NCBI GenBank assembly: GCA_023400055.1
Contig: JAEXFN010000046.1
Location: 1-64,000 of the forward strand
Length of the DNA: 64,000 nt
Direction of reading: 5' to 3'
Source of the DNA: Bacillota bacterium
GTDB taxonomy: Bacteria > Bacillota > UBA4882 > UBA8346
Shown here piece after piece: positions 8,319 to 16,958 of this stretch. Each line of letters opens with the position of its first letter. Position 1 is the stretch's first letter. Both the position numbers and the translations under genes were made by a program. The notes beneath the pieces were generated by a model that saw only the letters and a list, made by a program, of their open reading frames with translations, was not told the origin of the DNA and did no database searches.

Positions 8319-9896
8319 TTGCCGAAGCTTCGAAACCCCATTCTGCCCGGATTTAATCCCGATCCTTCCATCGTGAGGGTGGGCGACGATTACTATATCG
8401 CCACTTCGACGTTCGAATGGTTCCCCGGCGTGGCGATCTATCATTCCCGCGATCTGCGGCATTGGCGGCTGGCGGCCCATCCGCTGAACCGCCCGTCCCA
8501 GCTCGATTTGTGCGGCGCGCCGTCGTCAGGGGGTGTCTGGGCGCCCTGCCTCACCTTTTCCGACGGCCTGTTTTATTTGGTCTACACCGACGTCAAAGCG
8601 CGCGGCGTCGTCAAGGATACCCATAACTATCTGGTCACGGCCCGCGATATCCTGGGCGAGTGGTCCGATCCGGTCTATCTGAACAGCACCGGCTTCGACC
8701 CCTCGCTCTTCCATGATGACGACGACCGGAAATGGCTGGTCAACATGGTCTGGGACCACCGCCAGGGCCGCAATCCCTTTGCCGGGATCGTGCTCCAGGA
8801 GTATTCCCCGGCGGAAGGGCGCCTGATCGGACCGGAGTTCAAGATCTTCAGCGGCACCGCCTTGGGACGGACCGAAGGGCCGCACCTCTATAAAGTAAAT
8901 GGCTACTATTATTTATTGACGGCGGAAGGCGGCACCGAGCTGAAGCACGCGGTGACGCTGGCCCGTTCCCGATCCTTGCTGGGGCCCTATGAAGTCCATC
9001 CTCGCAATCCGGTCCTGACCGCCTGGGGGGACCCGACCCTGCCGTTGCAAAAGGCCGGCCACGGCGATCTGGTGGCGACCCAGCATGGCGAATGGTACAT
9101 GGTGCATCTCTGCGGCCGGCCCATTCCCAACCGAGGCCGGTGCGTGCTGGGCCGGGAAACCGCCATTCAGCGGGTGGTCTGGTCCGACGATGGCTGGCTC
9201 GATCTGGCCCACGGCGGCAACCGGCCGGCGCTGGAAGCGCCCGACCCCGACCTGCCGGAACAGCCCTGGCTGCCCGAACCGGCCCGGGATGATTTCGACG
9301 CGCCGGTCCTCAGCCGGCAGTTTCAGACATTGCGGGTGCCCTTTGCGGCGGAGCACTTTTCGCTAGAAGAACGCCCCGGTTATCTGCGGATCAAGGGCCG
9401 GGAATCGCTCAGCTCCAAGCACCACCAGAGCCTGGTCGCCCGGCGGCAGCAGGCCTTCCGTTACACCGCCGGCACCTGCGTAGAGTTCGAACCGGAGAGT
9501 TTTAAACAAATGGCCGGCCTGATCTGCTTCTATGACACGCAGAACTGGTATTATCTCAGGATCTCCCGCGATGAAACCCTGGGCAAATGCCTGGGAATCG
9601 TCAGCTGCGACAATAACGCCTTCGACCAGCCGCTCGCCGAGGAGGTGAGCATCGCCGGTTGGGACCGTTGCTATCTCCAGGCCCGGGTGGATTATGATCA
9701 GTTGCAATTCTATTATTCGGCGGACGGCGCGGCCTGGACGGCGTTGGGGCCGGTCCTGGACTACAGCAAGCTGTCGGATGAGCATTGCCAGGAAGGCACC
9801 TTCACCGGGGCGATGGTCGGCCTGTGCTGCCAGGATCTGACCGGGCGGCGCAAAGCGGCGGACTTTGATTATTTTGAATATGCGGAGCGGGATTGA
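8319..9896 (+). CDS. xynB: GH43 beta-xylosidase
   Basis: Cytoplasmic glycoside hydrolase family 43 enzyme (525 residues, no signal peptide) that should release xylose from the non-reducing end of imported xylo-oligosaccharides. The five-bladed propeller holds the expected catalytic triad: Asp15 (NPDPS, base), Asp127 (GFDPSLFHD, pKa modulator) and Glu186 (TEGPHLY, acid). These fall almost exactly where the characterised Selenomonas xylosidase has them. The last 200 residues form the beta-sandwich domain usual in this subfamily. The start is TTG, supported by AAGGAG at 8304-8309. Alpha-L-arabinofuranosidase activity is possible, as many members have both. Confidence 0.92.
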   Translation: MPKLRNPILPGFNPDPSIVRVGDDYYIATSTFEWFPGVAIYHSRDLRHWRLAAHPLNRPSQLDLCGAPSSGGVWAPCLTFSDGLFYLVYTDVKARGVVKDTHNYLVTARDILGEWSDPVYLNSTGFDPSLFHDDDDRKWLVNMVWDHRQGRNPFAGIVLQEYSPAEGRLIGPEFKIFSGTALGRTEGPHLYKVNGYYYLLTAEGGTELKHAVTLARSRSLLGPYEVHPRNPVLTAWGDPTLPLQKAGHGDLVATQHGEWYMVHLCGRPIPNRGRCVLGRETAIQRVVWSDDGWLDLAHGGNRPALEAPDPDLPEQPWLPEPARDDFDAPVLSRQFQTLRVPFAAEHFSLEERPGYLRIKGRESLSSKHHQSLVARRQQAFRYTAGTCVEFEPESFKQMAGLICFYDTQNWYYLRISRDETLGKCLGIVSCDNNAFDQPLAEEVSIAGWDRCYLQARVDYDQLQFYYSADGAAWTALGPVLDYSKLSDEHCQEGTFTGAMVGLCCQDLTGRRKAADFDYFEYAERD

Positions 9897-10063
9897 GGAA
9901 GATTCCGCCCGCCACGTAACCATGACCATCAACGGGCATAGCGCTAGGGAAAAGAGTATCCCTGCAAATGAAAGGTCTTAACGTTGATACGCGAGTTAAG
10001 ACCTTTTGGATTGCCCGGGACCGGGCCCGTCGCTCCGGGGCGTCGCTCGAAAGGTATCCGTCG

Positions 10064-10243
10064 TTAATCCTCTTCCTGCTTCGGTTCGGCCTCCGGTTCC
10101 TTGGCTTGTTGCATCTTTTGCAGGAACGCCGCTTGCTCTTCCGCCTTGCGTTTGGCGGCCTTCTCCCGCATCTCGGCCAGCTTGGCGTTATAGCCGCTCA
10201 GATGGCTGCCGTTCTTCTCGAAATTACTATTTTTCTTGCCCAT
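10064..10243 (-). CDS. Small charged protein, 59 residues, unknown
   Basis: A short minus-strand gene. It starts at an ATG at 10243 with a good ribosome site (GGAGAGG about 6 bases upstream) and ends at TAA (10064-10066). The product begins MGKKNSNFEKNGSHLSGY, then becomes a Lys/Glu/Ala-rich helix (AKLAEMREKAAKRKAEEQAA), and ends with an acidic Pro/Glu tail. It has no Cys or Trp and no membrane segment. The composition suggests a soluble helical or coiled-coil protein. I do not recognise the family. It is convergent with the xylosidase gene and divergent from the ABC-F gene. Confidence 0.7.
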   Translation of the reverse strand: MGKKNSNFEKNGSHLSGYNAKLAEMREKAAKRKAEEQAAFLQKMQQAKEPEAEPKQEED

Positions 10244-10531
10244 CGATATCCTCTCCTATTGCTTATCCGGCGAACCGCTGCCGCGCTCATCCCGGCTGGG
10301 GAAGGCGACCGGTTGGCCATGAATTGGTTCCAAGTTATATGATAACACAAAGCCGCCGGAAAGAAACGGGGCGAAAGTATTTTCTGGCCAACGGCGGTCC
10401 GCTTGCCGGATTGTTCCCGGAAATATAACCTTCCGGTAATGGACCCCGCCGGGTTTCTATGCTATATTTTTCAGGTGCCGCGGCGTTCCTCGGAACTCGA
10501 AGCGGCGGACATTAATGAAGGATGGTAAGGC

Positions 10532-12136
10532 ATGATCAGTACCAGCGGGTTGAGTTTACGTTTCGGGGGCCGGGCATTGTTTGAGAACGTCAGCATCAAG
10601 TTTTCGGCCGGCAATTGCTATGGCCTGATCGGGGCCAACGGTTCGGGCAAATCGACGTTTCTAAAGATTCTGGCGGGCGAGATCGAGCCCAGCCGGGGAG
10701 AGGTCTGCATCTCGCCCGGCGAACGGCTGGCCGTTTTGAAACAGGATCATTATGAATTTGACGAGTTTGCGGTGTTGCAGACGGTGATCATGGGCCACCG
10801 ACGGCTGTATGAGGTGATCGAGGCCAGGGAGGCGCTCTATGCTAAACCGGATTTCTCGGAGGCGGACGGGTTCCGCGTCGCCGAGCTTGAGGTGGAGTTC
10901 GCCGAGCTGAACGGCTGGGACGCCGAATCCGACGCCGCCAAGCTCCTGGGCGGCCTGGGCATCGGTCCCGAGCTGCACCAGCGGAAGATGCGCGAGCTGA
11001 ACGGCAACGAGAAGGTCAAGGTGCTGCTGGCGCAGGCGCTCTTCGGCAACCCTGACATTCTGCTGCTGGATGAGCCGACCAACCATCTGGATCAGGCCGC
11101 CATCATTTGGCTGGAGAACTTCCTTTACAATTTCGAGAATACGGTGATCGTGGTCTCCCACAACCGCCACTTTTTAAATAAGATCTGCACCCACATCGCG
11201 GATATCGACTACGGCCAGATCCAGCTGTACGTGGGCAATTATGATTTCTGGTACGAATCCAGCCAGCTGGCGCTGCGCCAGCTGAAAGAGGCCAACAAGA
11301 AGACCGAGGCCAAGATGAAGGAGCTGCAGGAGTTCATCCAGCGCTTCAGCGCCAATGCCTCCAAGTCCAAACAGGCCACGTCGCGCCGGAAGCAACTGGA
11401 GAACCTGACGCTGGAGGAGATCAAGCCCTCGTCGCGCAAGTATCCGTTCGTCGATTTCAAACCGGACCGCGAGGCCGGCAATGAGCTGCTGCAGGTGAAG
11501 GATCTCACCAAGACGGTGGATGGCCAGCTGTTGCTGCCGGGAATCAGTTTCCGGGTGGCCAAGGGCGACAAGATCGCCTTCGTCGGAGGCGCCGGACTGG
11601 CCAAGACCGTGCTGTTCGAGATCATCGCCGGCGGACTGGCCCCGGACGCGGGCAGTTTCGCGTGGGGCGTCACCACTTCCCAGGCTTATCTGCCCCGCGA
11701 CAACGCGCCCTTCTTCGACGGGATCGATCTGCGGCTGGTCGACTGGCTGCGCCAGTTCTCCAAGGACCAGACCGAGACCTTCCTCCGCGGCTGGCTGGGG
11801 CGAATGCTATTCTCCGGCGAGGAAGCGCTGAAGCAAGCGGCGGTGCTCTCGGGCGGGGAGCGGGTCCGCTGCATGCTGGCGCGGATGATGCTGCTCGGCG
11901 CCAATGTCCTGATCCTGGATGAACCCACCAACCATCTCGATCTGGAATCGATCACCGCCTTGAATAACGGGCTGATCAACTTCAAGGGGACGCTGCTCTT
12001 CGCCTCGCACGATCACCAGTTCGTGCAGACCGTCGCCAACCGGATCATCGAGTTGACCCCGGAGGGCCTGATCGACCGCCGGATCAGCTACGACGAGTAT
12101 CTGGAGAGCCAGGGGCAGTTGCAACAGGCCGGTTAA
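10532..12136 (+). CDS. ABC-F family ATPase (YkpA/YbiT-like)
   Basis: Soluble protein of 534 residues with two ABC ATPase domains and no membrane part, as in ribosome-associated ABC-F factors. Domain 1 has Walker A GANGSGKST and Walker B ILLLDEPTNHLD. Domain 2 has the signature VLSGGERVRCMLARMML and Walker B LILDEPTNHLD. The domain 2 Walker A reads GGAGLAKT, with Ala in place of the usual Gly before Lys, and the first signature reads LNGNEKVKVLLAQAL; both variants are, as I recall, typical of the YkpA group rather than a defect. The charged linker between domains is near residues 240-300. The role is probably in translation; resistance cannot be inferred. Confidence 0.9.
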   Translation: MISTSGLSLRFGGRALFENVSIKFSAGNCYGLIGANGSGKSTFLKILAGEIEPSRGEVCISPGERLAVLKQDHYEFDEFAVLQTVIMGHRRLYEVIEAREALYAKPDFSEADGFRVAELEVEFAELNGWDAESDAAKLLGGLGIGPELHQRKMRELNGNEKVKVLLAQALFGNPDILLLDEPTNHLDQAAIIWLENFLYNFENTVIVVSHNRHFLNKICTHIADIDYGQIQLYVGNYDFWYESSQLALRQLKEANKKTEAKMKELQEFIQRFSANASKSKQATSRRKQLENLTLEEIKPSSRKYPFVDFKPDREAGNELLQVKDLTKTVDGQLLLPGISFRVAKGDKIAFVGGAGLAKTVLFEIIAGGLAPDAGSFAWGVTTSQAYLPRDNAPFFDGIDLRLVDWLRQFSKDQTETFLRGWLGRMLFSGEEALKQAAVLSGGERVRCMLARMMLLGANVLILDEPTNHLDLESITALNNGLINFKGTLLFASHDHQFVQTVANRIIELTPEGLIDRRISYDEYLESQGQLQQAG

Positions 12137-12197
12137 GACGATCGGCCGGTTGGCCCCGGGACATTGGACTGGAAGCGAGACTTGCATGAGAACTGCC

Positions 12198-12222
12198 AAT
12201 AACCCCGCACGGGGTTATTTTG
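12198..12222 (+). terminator. Terminator after the ABC-F gene
   Basis: AATAACCCC at 12198-12206 pairs with GGGGTTATT at 12211-12219 around a GCAC loop and runs into a short T tract. The symmetric A and T flanks mean it could act in both directions. Confidence 0.8.
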
Positions 12223-12254
12223 GTTTAAGGGATTCCGTAGTGCCGGCCGGAGAA

Positions 12255-12624
12255 ACAGGGACAGCGGGCGGGGCGGCCGGGACGGGAGCCGGTCCCGCTT
12301 CCCCGAGGCTCAGGGCAACTAGGATATGAACCGGTCCGACCGGGATACGCCATGAATGAGTAAGGATAATGATTGGTCCTGTTTCCCCAAGCTTTGGGGA
12401 AACAGGGATAGGACCCGGGAATGCAGGGATGGTCCTCGGGGAAGCAGGAATGAAACGATCCCTTACAAGGATACGAGGATCCTATGAAAGGATCAACCGA
12501 TCCCTTACGAGGACGGAACGATCCCTGACACGGATACGAGCATCCCTAACAAGGACACGGGGATCCCTTGAAAGGATCCGGCCATCCCTAACACGGATGA
12601 AAGCATCCCTTACAAGACCAAAGA
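12255..12624. repeat. 21-bp-period tandem repeat array B
   Basis: The clearest part is eight consecutive 21-bp units from 12457 to 12624, each opening GATCCC or CATCCC and containing an AAGGAYA-like core. The same phase can be followed upstream: the core GGAT or GGAC recurs at 12259, 12280, 12322, 12343, 12364, 12406, 12427 and 12469, all separated by multiples of 21. Some units read as imperfect palindromes (GATCCCTTGAAAGGATC). With a period of 21, translation gives heptads (RSLTRIR-like), and one frame stays open for 111 codons. I regard that as a by-product of the period, since there is no convincing start signal. The array sits between the ABC-F terminator and the SGNH hydrolase. Confidence 0.9.
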
Positions 12625-12828
12625 CTGTCCTAGATATCGCTGCATGGATCCGAGCCGGACGGAGCGCCGGGGAGACGACTTTTGTCAATTCGGCGTTAGA
12701 ATGATCGGTTTTTTGATCATACAAAATCGATACTGCAAACCGCTTTCGGGATGTTATGATAGAGTCGGATGAAGAAACTTTATGGATTGGCAGCGATGAT
12801 GAGAAAAAGAAGGGAAGCGTTGCGGTTA

Positions 12829-13470
12829 ATGAAGAACCTTTTTGTATTGGGCGACAGTATCTCGATTCATTACGGCCCCGATTTGCAACGGATGCTCGCG
12901 GGCAAGCTGGGTTACGACCGCAAAGGGTCGGCGCAGATTCAGGCGGCGTTGCAGGATCTGGATCAGGCTCAGGTCGAGGGGGCCAACGGCGGCGACAGCC
13001 GGATGGTGCTGGCCTACCTCCAGGCGGAACTTGACACGATCCGGCGTCATTCGAATCTGCTCTTGTTGAATTGCGGCCTGCACGACTTGCGGACCGAGCC
13101 CGATTCCCTCAAGAAACAGGTCGAACTGGCCGAGTATCAAGCCAATCTGCGGGCCGCGCTCCGGCTGATCCGGGACCGGGCGGCGGCGCTGCAACCCTAT
13201 TGGGTGCGGACGACGCCGGTGGACAGCGCGCACCACAACCGGCTGGCGGCTCACTTCCGCCGCTTCGCCGAGGATGTGGTCGCTTACAACCGGGCGGCCG
13301 ACGCGCTCATGGCCGAGTTCGGCGTGCCCGTGATCGACCTGTATGGCTTCACCCGCCAGCTGGGCGAGGACGTTTACCACGACCACGTTCATTTCAAAGA
13401 GCCGGTCCGGGCGCTGCAAGCCGCGTTTATCGCCGGCCATCTGCTGGCCTGGACGGAAGCGACCGTGTGA
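12829..13470 (+). CDS. SGNH/GDSL-family hydrolase
   Basis: Small esterase-like protein, about 213 residues. The nucleophile block is LFVLGDSISIHYG near the N-terminus, the Gly/Asn block reads LNCGLHDLRT (the usual GxND Asn is replaced, here by His-Asp), and the catalytic pair is in YHDHVHF near the C-terminus. The frame is open from 12769; I prefer the ATG at 12829, which starts right before the GDSI strand and has an AGGGAAG element upstream. A -10 like TATGAT lies at about 12757. Typical substrates are acylated sugars or lipids, but none can be assigned. The amidohydrolase gene follows after 104 bp. Confidence 0.8.
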   Translation: MKNLFVLGDSISIHYGPDLQRMLAGKLGYDRKGSAQIQAALQDLDQAQVEGANGGDSRMVLAYLQAELDTIRRHSNLLLLNCGLHDLRTEPDSLKKQVELAEYQANLRAALRLIRDRAAALQPYWVRTTPVDSAHHNRLAAHFRRFAEDVVAYNRAADALMAEFGVPVIDLYGFTRQLGEDVYHDHVHFKEPVRALQAAFIAGHLLAWTEATV

Positions 13471-13574
13471 ACGCCGTCGCCGATCCAATGCCTTTACTCT
13501 ACTGCCCGGTGGGGGCGATCCGTTGGGTTGGCGGGAGTAATTCCGAGGCAATACGGCGATAAGGGGGTCAATCG

Positions 13575-14396
13575 ATGATCATTGACGGGCACGCGCATGC
13601 TTGCGGCGATTTTTTAAAGCGCGACCAGCTCCTGAAGATTCTGGCCGAAAACGGGGCCGACCGGGTGGCATTATGTCCCGGCGAGCTTAACAGCGCCAAG
13701 AACTACCATTTGCCGAACCTGGCCCAAAAATATCCCCAAAAAGATTTCAGCGCCACAGTCAATAACATCATCAAAATAACTGTCGCCTTGACCGGCAAGG
13801 CCGGGCAGATCGATGCGGGGAACGATTATGTTTACGGGTTGGCGCGGCAGGCGCCGGAACGGATCAGTCAGTTTTATTGGGTCGATCCCGGTGCGTCGGA
13901 GGTCGTCGCCAAGCTGGACCGGGAGTACGGACGGATGGGTTTTGCAGGGCTCAAGCTGCATCAATGCTGGAATAGGTTCGACCTGCGCCTGGGCTATATG
14001 GATGACATCGCCGAATGGGCCGGCGGCAAGAGCTTGCCCGTCTTTATCCATCTCGGCAGTCAGCGGGACGCCGTGGCCATGGCGGAGTTGATCCGGCGGC
14101 ACCCGGACACCAACTTTATTATCGCGCACCTGATCGGCCTGGCGGTCTTCGCCGACGCGTTGCGCGATCGAGCCAACGCCTTCTTTGACACCTCGGGTTA
14201 TCAATTGATCCCGGAAAAGAAATTGCTGGCGGCTATCGACCGCTTCGGTGCGGTCCGGCTGGTGATGGGCTCCGACACTCCCTATGGCCGGGACAATCTG
14301 CGTCACTCCATCGCCCGGATTCGCGGCTTGAAATTACCGGAGCGCGAGCAGGAACTGATCTTGGGCGGCAACATGCAAAGCTTGTTGCATTTATAA
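13575..14396 (+). CDS. Amidohydrolase-family metal-dependent hydrolase
   Basis: TIM-barrel protein of the amidohydrolase-2 type, 273 residues. Metal-binding features in order: MIIDGHAHA at the N-terminus (HxH), a barrel strand GLKLHQCW, VFIHLGSQ, NFIIAHLIG and the late aspartate in RLVMGSDTPYG. Members hydrolyse or decarboxylate small ring or carboxylate substrates; the substrate here is unknown. A ribosome site AAGGGGG precedes the ATG. It may be co-transcribed with the SGNH hydrolase gene. Confidence 0.85.
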   Translation: MIIDGHAHACGDFLKRDQLLKILAENGADRVALCPGELNSAKNYHLPNLAQKYPQKDFSATVNNIIKITVALTGKAGQIDAGNDYVYGLARQAPERISQFYWVDPGASEVVAKLDREYGRMGFAGLKLHQCWNRFDLRLGYMDDIAEWAGGKSLPVFIHLGSQRDAVAMAELIRRHPDTNFIIAHLIGLAVFADALRDRANAFFDTSGYQLIPEKKLLAAIDRFGAVRLVMGSDTPYGRDNLRHSIARIRGLKLPEREQELILGGNMQSLLHL

Positions 14397-14468
14397 AAGC
14401 GTTGTGACGTGACGAACCCGGTCTGAAGAGCGGAGGGCCTTAGCGCCTCGACGAAGCGAGCTTCGCTG

Positions 14469-14639
14469 TTAATGCACCCGCGCGTGCTTCTCCAGGACCT
14501 TGATCAGTTGTTCTTTCTGCTGATAGGAAAGGGAACCGACCCGGGTCGTGCCGAACGAATCCCGGATAATCTGGTTGATCTGCGGCCAACCGTATCCGGA
14601 CGAATGCAACTGTTCGAAAAGTTCTTTTAAGCGTTCCAA
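14469..14639 (-). CDS. Small protein, 56 residues, unknown
   Basis: Minus-strand short gene. The frame is open to 14675, but the best start is a TTG at 14639 with AAGGGGG about 8 bases upstream. The product begins MERLKELFEQLHSSGYGWPQ, and later has INQIIRDSFG and LSYQQKEQLIKVLEKH. Two amphipathic helices joined by a Gly/Pro turn suggest a small helical, perhaps DNA- or protein-binding, fold. I do not recognise the family. It is convergent with the amidohydrolase gene. Confidence 0.65.
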   Translation of the reverse strand: MERLKELFEQLHSSGYGWPQINQIIRDSFGTTRVGSLSYQQKEQLIKVLEKHARVH

Positions 14640-15026
14640 AAGTATGGCCCCCTTACGCACTGGTTTTGTTACCAATATTGACGCCGGCCCCCAAAAATAT
14701 ACATTGTATCTATTATTTTTATTTCATTTCGCGCCCAAATATTCCGACCGCCCAGTTCAATTCGATAATATTAGCATCAATGCCAAGCAAGATTTTCGAT
14801 GCGGACCGGAATATTTCGGGCGGGCTTTTTGCAACGGACCCGGCGCCCTTTGGGCGGAAACACTGGAGCATAAGGCCATGATCCCCTGATTTCAAGGTTT
14901 GCCAGATTTGTTAATTCTGCGCTAAGAAATGGTCAAATCACGCAACCCGAAAGGTTGATGCGATATAATGAAACAGGAGCATCCAATCCATGACGATAGC
15001 TTGATATTAGCAAAGGAGCATGACCT
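14640..15026. other. Gene-free stretch before the Cof phosphatase gene
   Basis: No convincing coding frame. A clean -10 hexamer TATAAT lies at 14964-14969, about 60 bases before the Cof gene, but no good -35 lies at the right distance. A ribosome site AAAGGAG stands ahead of the ATG at 15027. I see no terminator hairpin. Confidence 0.5.
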
Positions 15027-15890
15027 ATGCCCGTAACCGATTTCAGCCGGATTTTATTGGTCAGCGACATGGACGGCACCCTGTTGGACGGCCAGTCGCG
15101 GATTAGCCAGGAAAACCGGGCGGCTTTGGCCTATTTCGCCGCGCACGGCGGCTTATTCACCATCGCCACCGGCCGGATGGAACGCTCTGTCGAAGCCTAT
15201 CTGCCGTTGCTGCCGGTGAATGTGCCGACGGTCCTCTATAATGGGGCGGTGATCTATGATACGGCGGCCCGGCGGCGCTTGTTTGAAGTCAGTCTGGCGG
15301 ATTCCGTCCACGTCCAGGCGGTGCTGCGGACTCTGGTCGGACAATTTCCGGAGCTTGGCATCGAGGTCTATCACGGTGAACATATCTATTTCCTGCAACG
15401 CAACGACGAAACCGAAAAACACAAGGCTAAAGAGGGCTTTATCTCCGGCTTGACTCCTCTGGAACAGATCCCGAAGCCCTGGACCAAGGTCCTGTTGTCC
15501 TGGGAACCGGCCAAGCTGGCAACGGTGGAAGCCGCCTTGCCGCGACGGCCCGAGCTGTTCCGGACGGTCTACTCCGAGCCGCAGTTCCTGGAGCTGCTGC
15601 CGCCGGGCGTTTCCAAGGGAGCCGCCCTGCGCAGGCTGATTCGGCTGATGGGCCGGACCGACCTGACCTTGGTCTGCATCGGCGACAATCCCAACGACCA
15701 GGAGATGATCGAAACCGCCGATCTGGGCATCGCGGTCGCCAATGCCCATCCGGCCTTGAAAGCGGCGGCGGACTTGGTCACGGTCCACCACGACGCCCAC
15801 GCCCTGGCCGAAGTGGTGACCTATTTGCAAAACGCCTCAGGGCCTTGGGTCGACCGGGAAGAGATGCAGCTTTTCCGGCGCGATGCTTAA
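15027..15890 (+). CDS. Cof-type HAD phosphatase
   Basis: Haloacid dehalogenase superfamily, Cof/IIB subfamily, 287 residues. Motif I is LLVSDMDGTLLDG (nucleophile and acid Asp), motif II lies in FTIATGR, and motif IV is CIGDNPNDQEMIE followed by GIAVANA. Members dephosphorylate sugar phosphates, FMN or PLP. AAAGGAG precedes the ATG. The last 54 bp run through the 3' end of the convergent ABC ATPase gene, so the two coding regions share sequence in opposite strands. Confidence 0.9.
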   Translation: MPVTDFSRILLVSDMDGTLLDGQSRISQENRAALAYFAAHGGLFTIATGRMERSVEAYLPLLPVNVPTVLYNGAVIYDTAARRRLFEVSLADSVHVQAVLRTLVGQFPELGIEVYHGEHIYFLQRNDETEKHKAKEGFISGLTPLEQIPKPWTKVLLSWEPAKLATVEAALPRRPELFRTVYSEPQFLELLPPGVSKGAALRRLIRLMGRTDLTLVCIGDNPNDQEMIETADLGIAVANAHPALKAAADLVTVHHDAHALAEVVTYLQNASGPWVDREEMQLFRRDA

Positions 15891-16871
15891 AGTCACCGTT
15901 CCCGCGGCGAGATCGGCCGCGCTGTCCATAAAGACGGTACTCCGGCCCAACTGGACCAGATAGCGGAAGTAGCCGCCGGAGAATACTTTTTCAACGATCC
16001 GGCCCTCAAAATGCAGGACGCCGGGGTCCGAGACCGGCAACCCGAGATCGGCAGCGCGGAAAACGGCTTTGACCGGTCCATCCGCCAGATCGGTCCGGGC
16101 GATCCGGACCTCATCCACCGCGACCCACCCGCCGCGCACCTCGCCGTCCAAACTGTTGGAATTACCCAAAAACTCGGCCACGAACTGGCAGGCCGGACGG
16201 CGGTACACCGCTTCGGGGCGGCCCATCTGCAACATCCGGCCTTGATTCATTATCATCACCGCGTCGGAGATGGTGAGCGCCTCTTCCTGGTCATGGGTGA
16301 CATAGAGCGCGGTCACGCCCAACCGCTTTTGGATGGCGCGGATCTCGAAGCGCAGCTTCTGCCGGACCTTGGCGTCGAGATTCGACAGCGGCTCATCGAG
16401 CAGGATGATCTGGGGATCGACCGCCAACGACCGCGCTAGCGCCACCCGCTGTTGCTGGCCGCCGGAGATCTGGTTGGGATAGCGTTCTTTGGCGATGCCC
16501 GGATCGATCTCCACCACTTCCAACATGCGCAGGACCTTTTGCTCAATGGCCGCGGCCGGCAGCTTCATCAGCTTCAGGCCGTAGGCGATGTTTTGGAAGA
16601 TGGTCATGTGCGGCCAGAGGGCGTAATTTTGAAAGACCATCGTCGCCCCTTTCTGCTGAATGGGCCGGCCGGTGACATCGGCGCCGTTGAAAAGGATGCG
16701 GCCGCGGTCGGCCGGCAAGAATCCGGCTAGAATCTTCAACAGCGTGGTCTTGCCGCAGCCGCTCGGCCCGACCACCGCGGTCAGGGTGCCCGGCTGCAGT
16801 TGAAACGAGACATCTTGCAACGCAAACGTATCACGCTGATAACTCTTGAACAGATTAACCACTTCAATCAT
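15837..16871 (-). CDS. ABC transporter ATP-binding subunit, PotA/FbpC/UgpC type
   Basis: ATPase of 344 residues powering the importer encoded upstream. It has Walker A GPSGCGKTT, Q-loop FQNYALWPHM, signature ISGGQQQRVALARSLA, Walker B IILLDEPLSNLDA and switch His in YVTHDQEEA, then a C-terminal TOBE-like regulatory region. It is the last gene of the minus-strand operon, 87 bp after the second permease gene. Its 3' end overlaps the convergent Cof gene by 54 bp. Substrates in this family include iron, polyamines, phosphonates and thiamine. Confidence 0.9.
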   Translation of the reverse strand: MIEVVNLFKSYQRDTFALQDVSFQLQPGTLTAVVGPSGCGKTTLLKILAGFLPADRGRILFNGADVTGRPIQQKGATMVFQNYALWPHMTIFQNIAYGLKLMKLPAAAIEQKVLRMLEVVEIDPGIAKERYPNQISGGQQQRVALARSLAVDPQIILLDEPLSNLDAKVRQKLRFEIRAIQKRLGVTALYVTHDQEEALTISDAVMIMNQGRMLQMGRPEAVYRRPACQFVAEFLGNSNSLDGEVRGGWVAVDEVRIARTDLADGPVKAVFRAADLGLPVSDPGVLHFEGRIVEKVFSGGYFRYLVQLGRSTVFMDSAADLAAGTVTLSIAPEKLHLFPVDPRP

Positions 16872-16958
16872 TCGCTAACTGCACCTCTTTTTCAGCTGAA
16901 AAGGTTGAAACGCCAGTCGTCGTTACGAAATAGCCAGCGCTACTTCAGGGCATTGCTG

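Noticed and set aside
9968..10428. Plus-strand frames over the small minus-strand gene
   Set aside because: They lack ribosome sites and show Arg/Leu/Pro-rich shadow composition; the minus-strand 59-residue frame explains the region better.
11560..11620. Broken second Walker A in the ABC-F protein
   Set aside because: GGAGLAKT looks defective, but an Ala before the Lys occurs, from memory, in the YkpA-type subfamily, so it is probably normal.
12369..12704. 111-codon frame with RSLTRIR heptads through array B
   Set aside because: A 21-bp repeat gives seven-residue repeats in every open frame. There is no ribosome site and no homologous look, and the phase extends beyond the frame.
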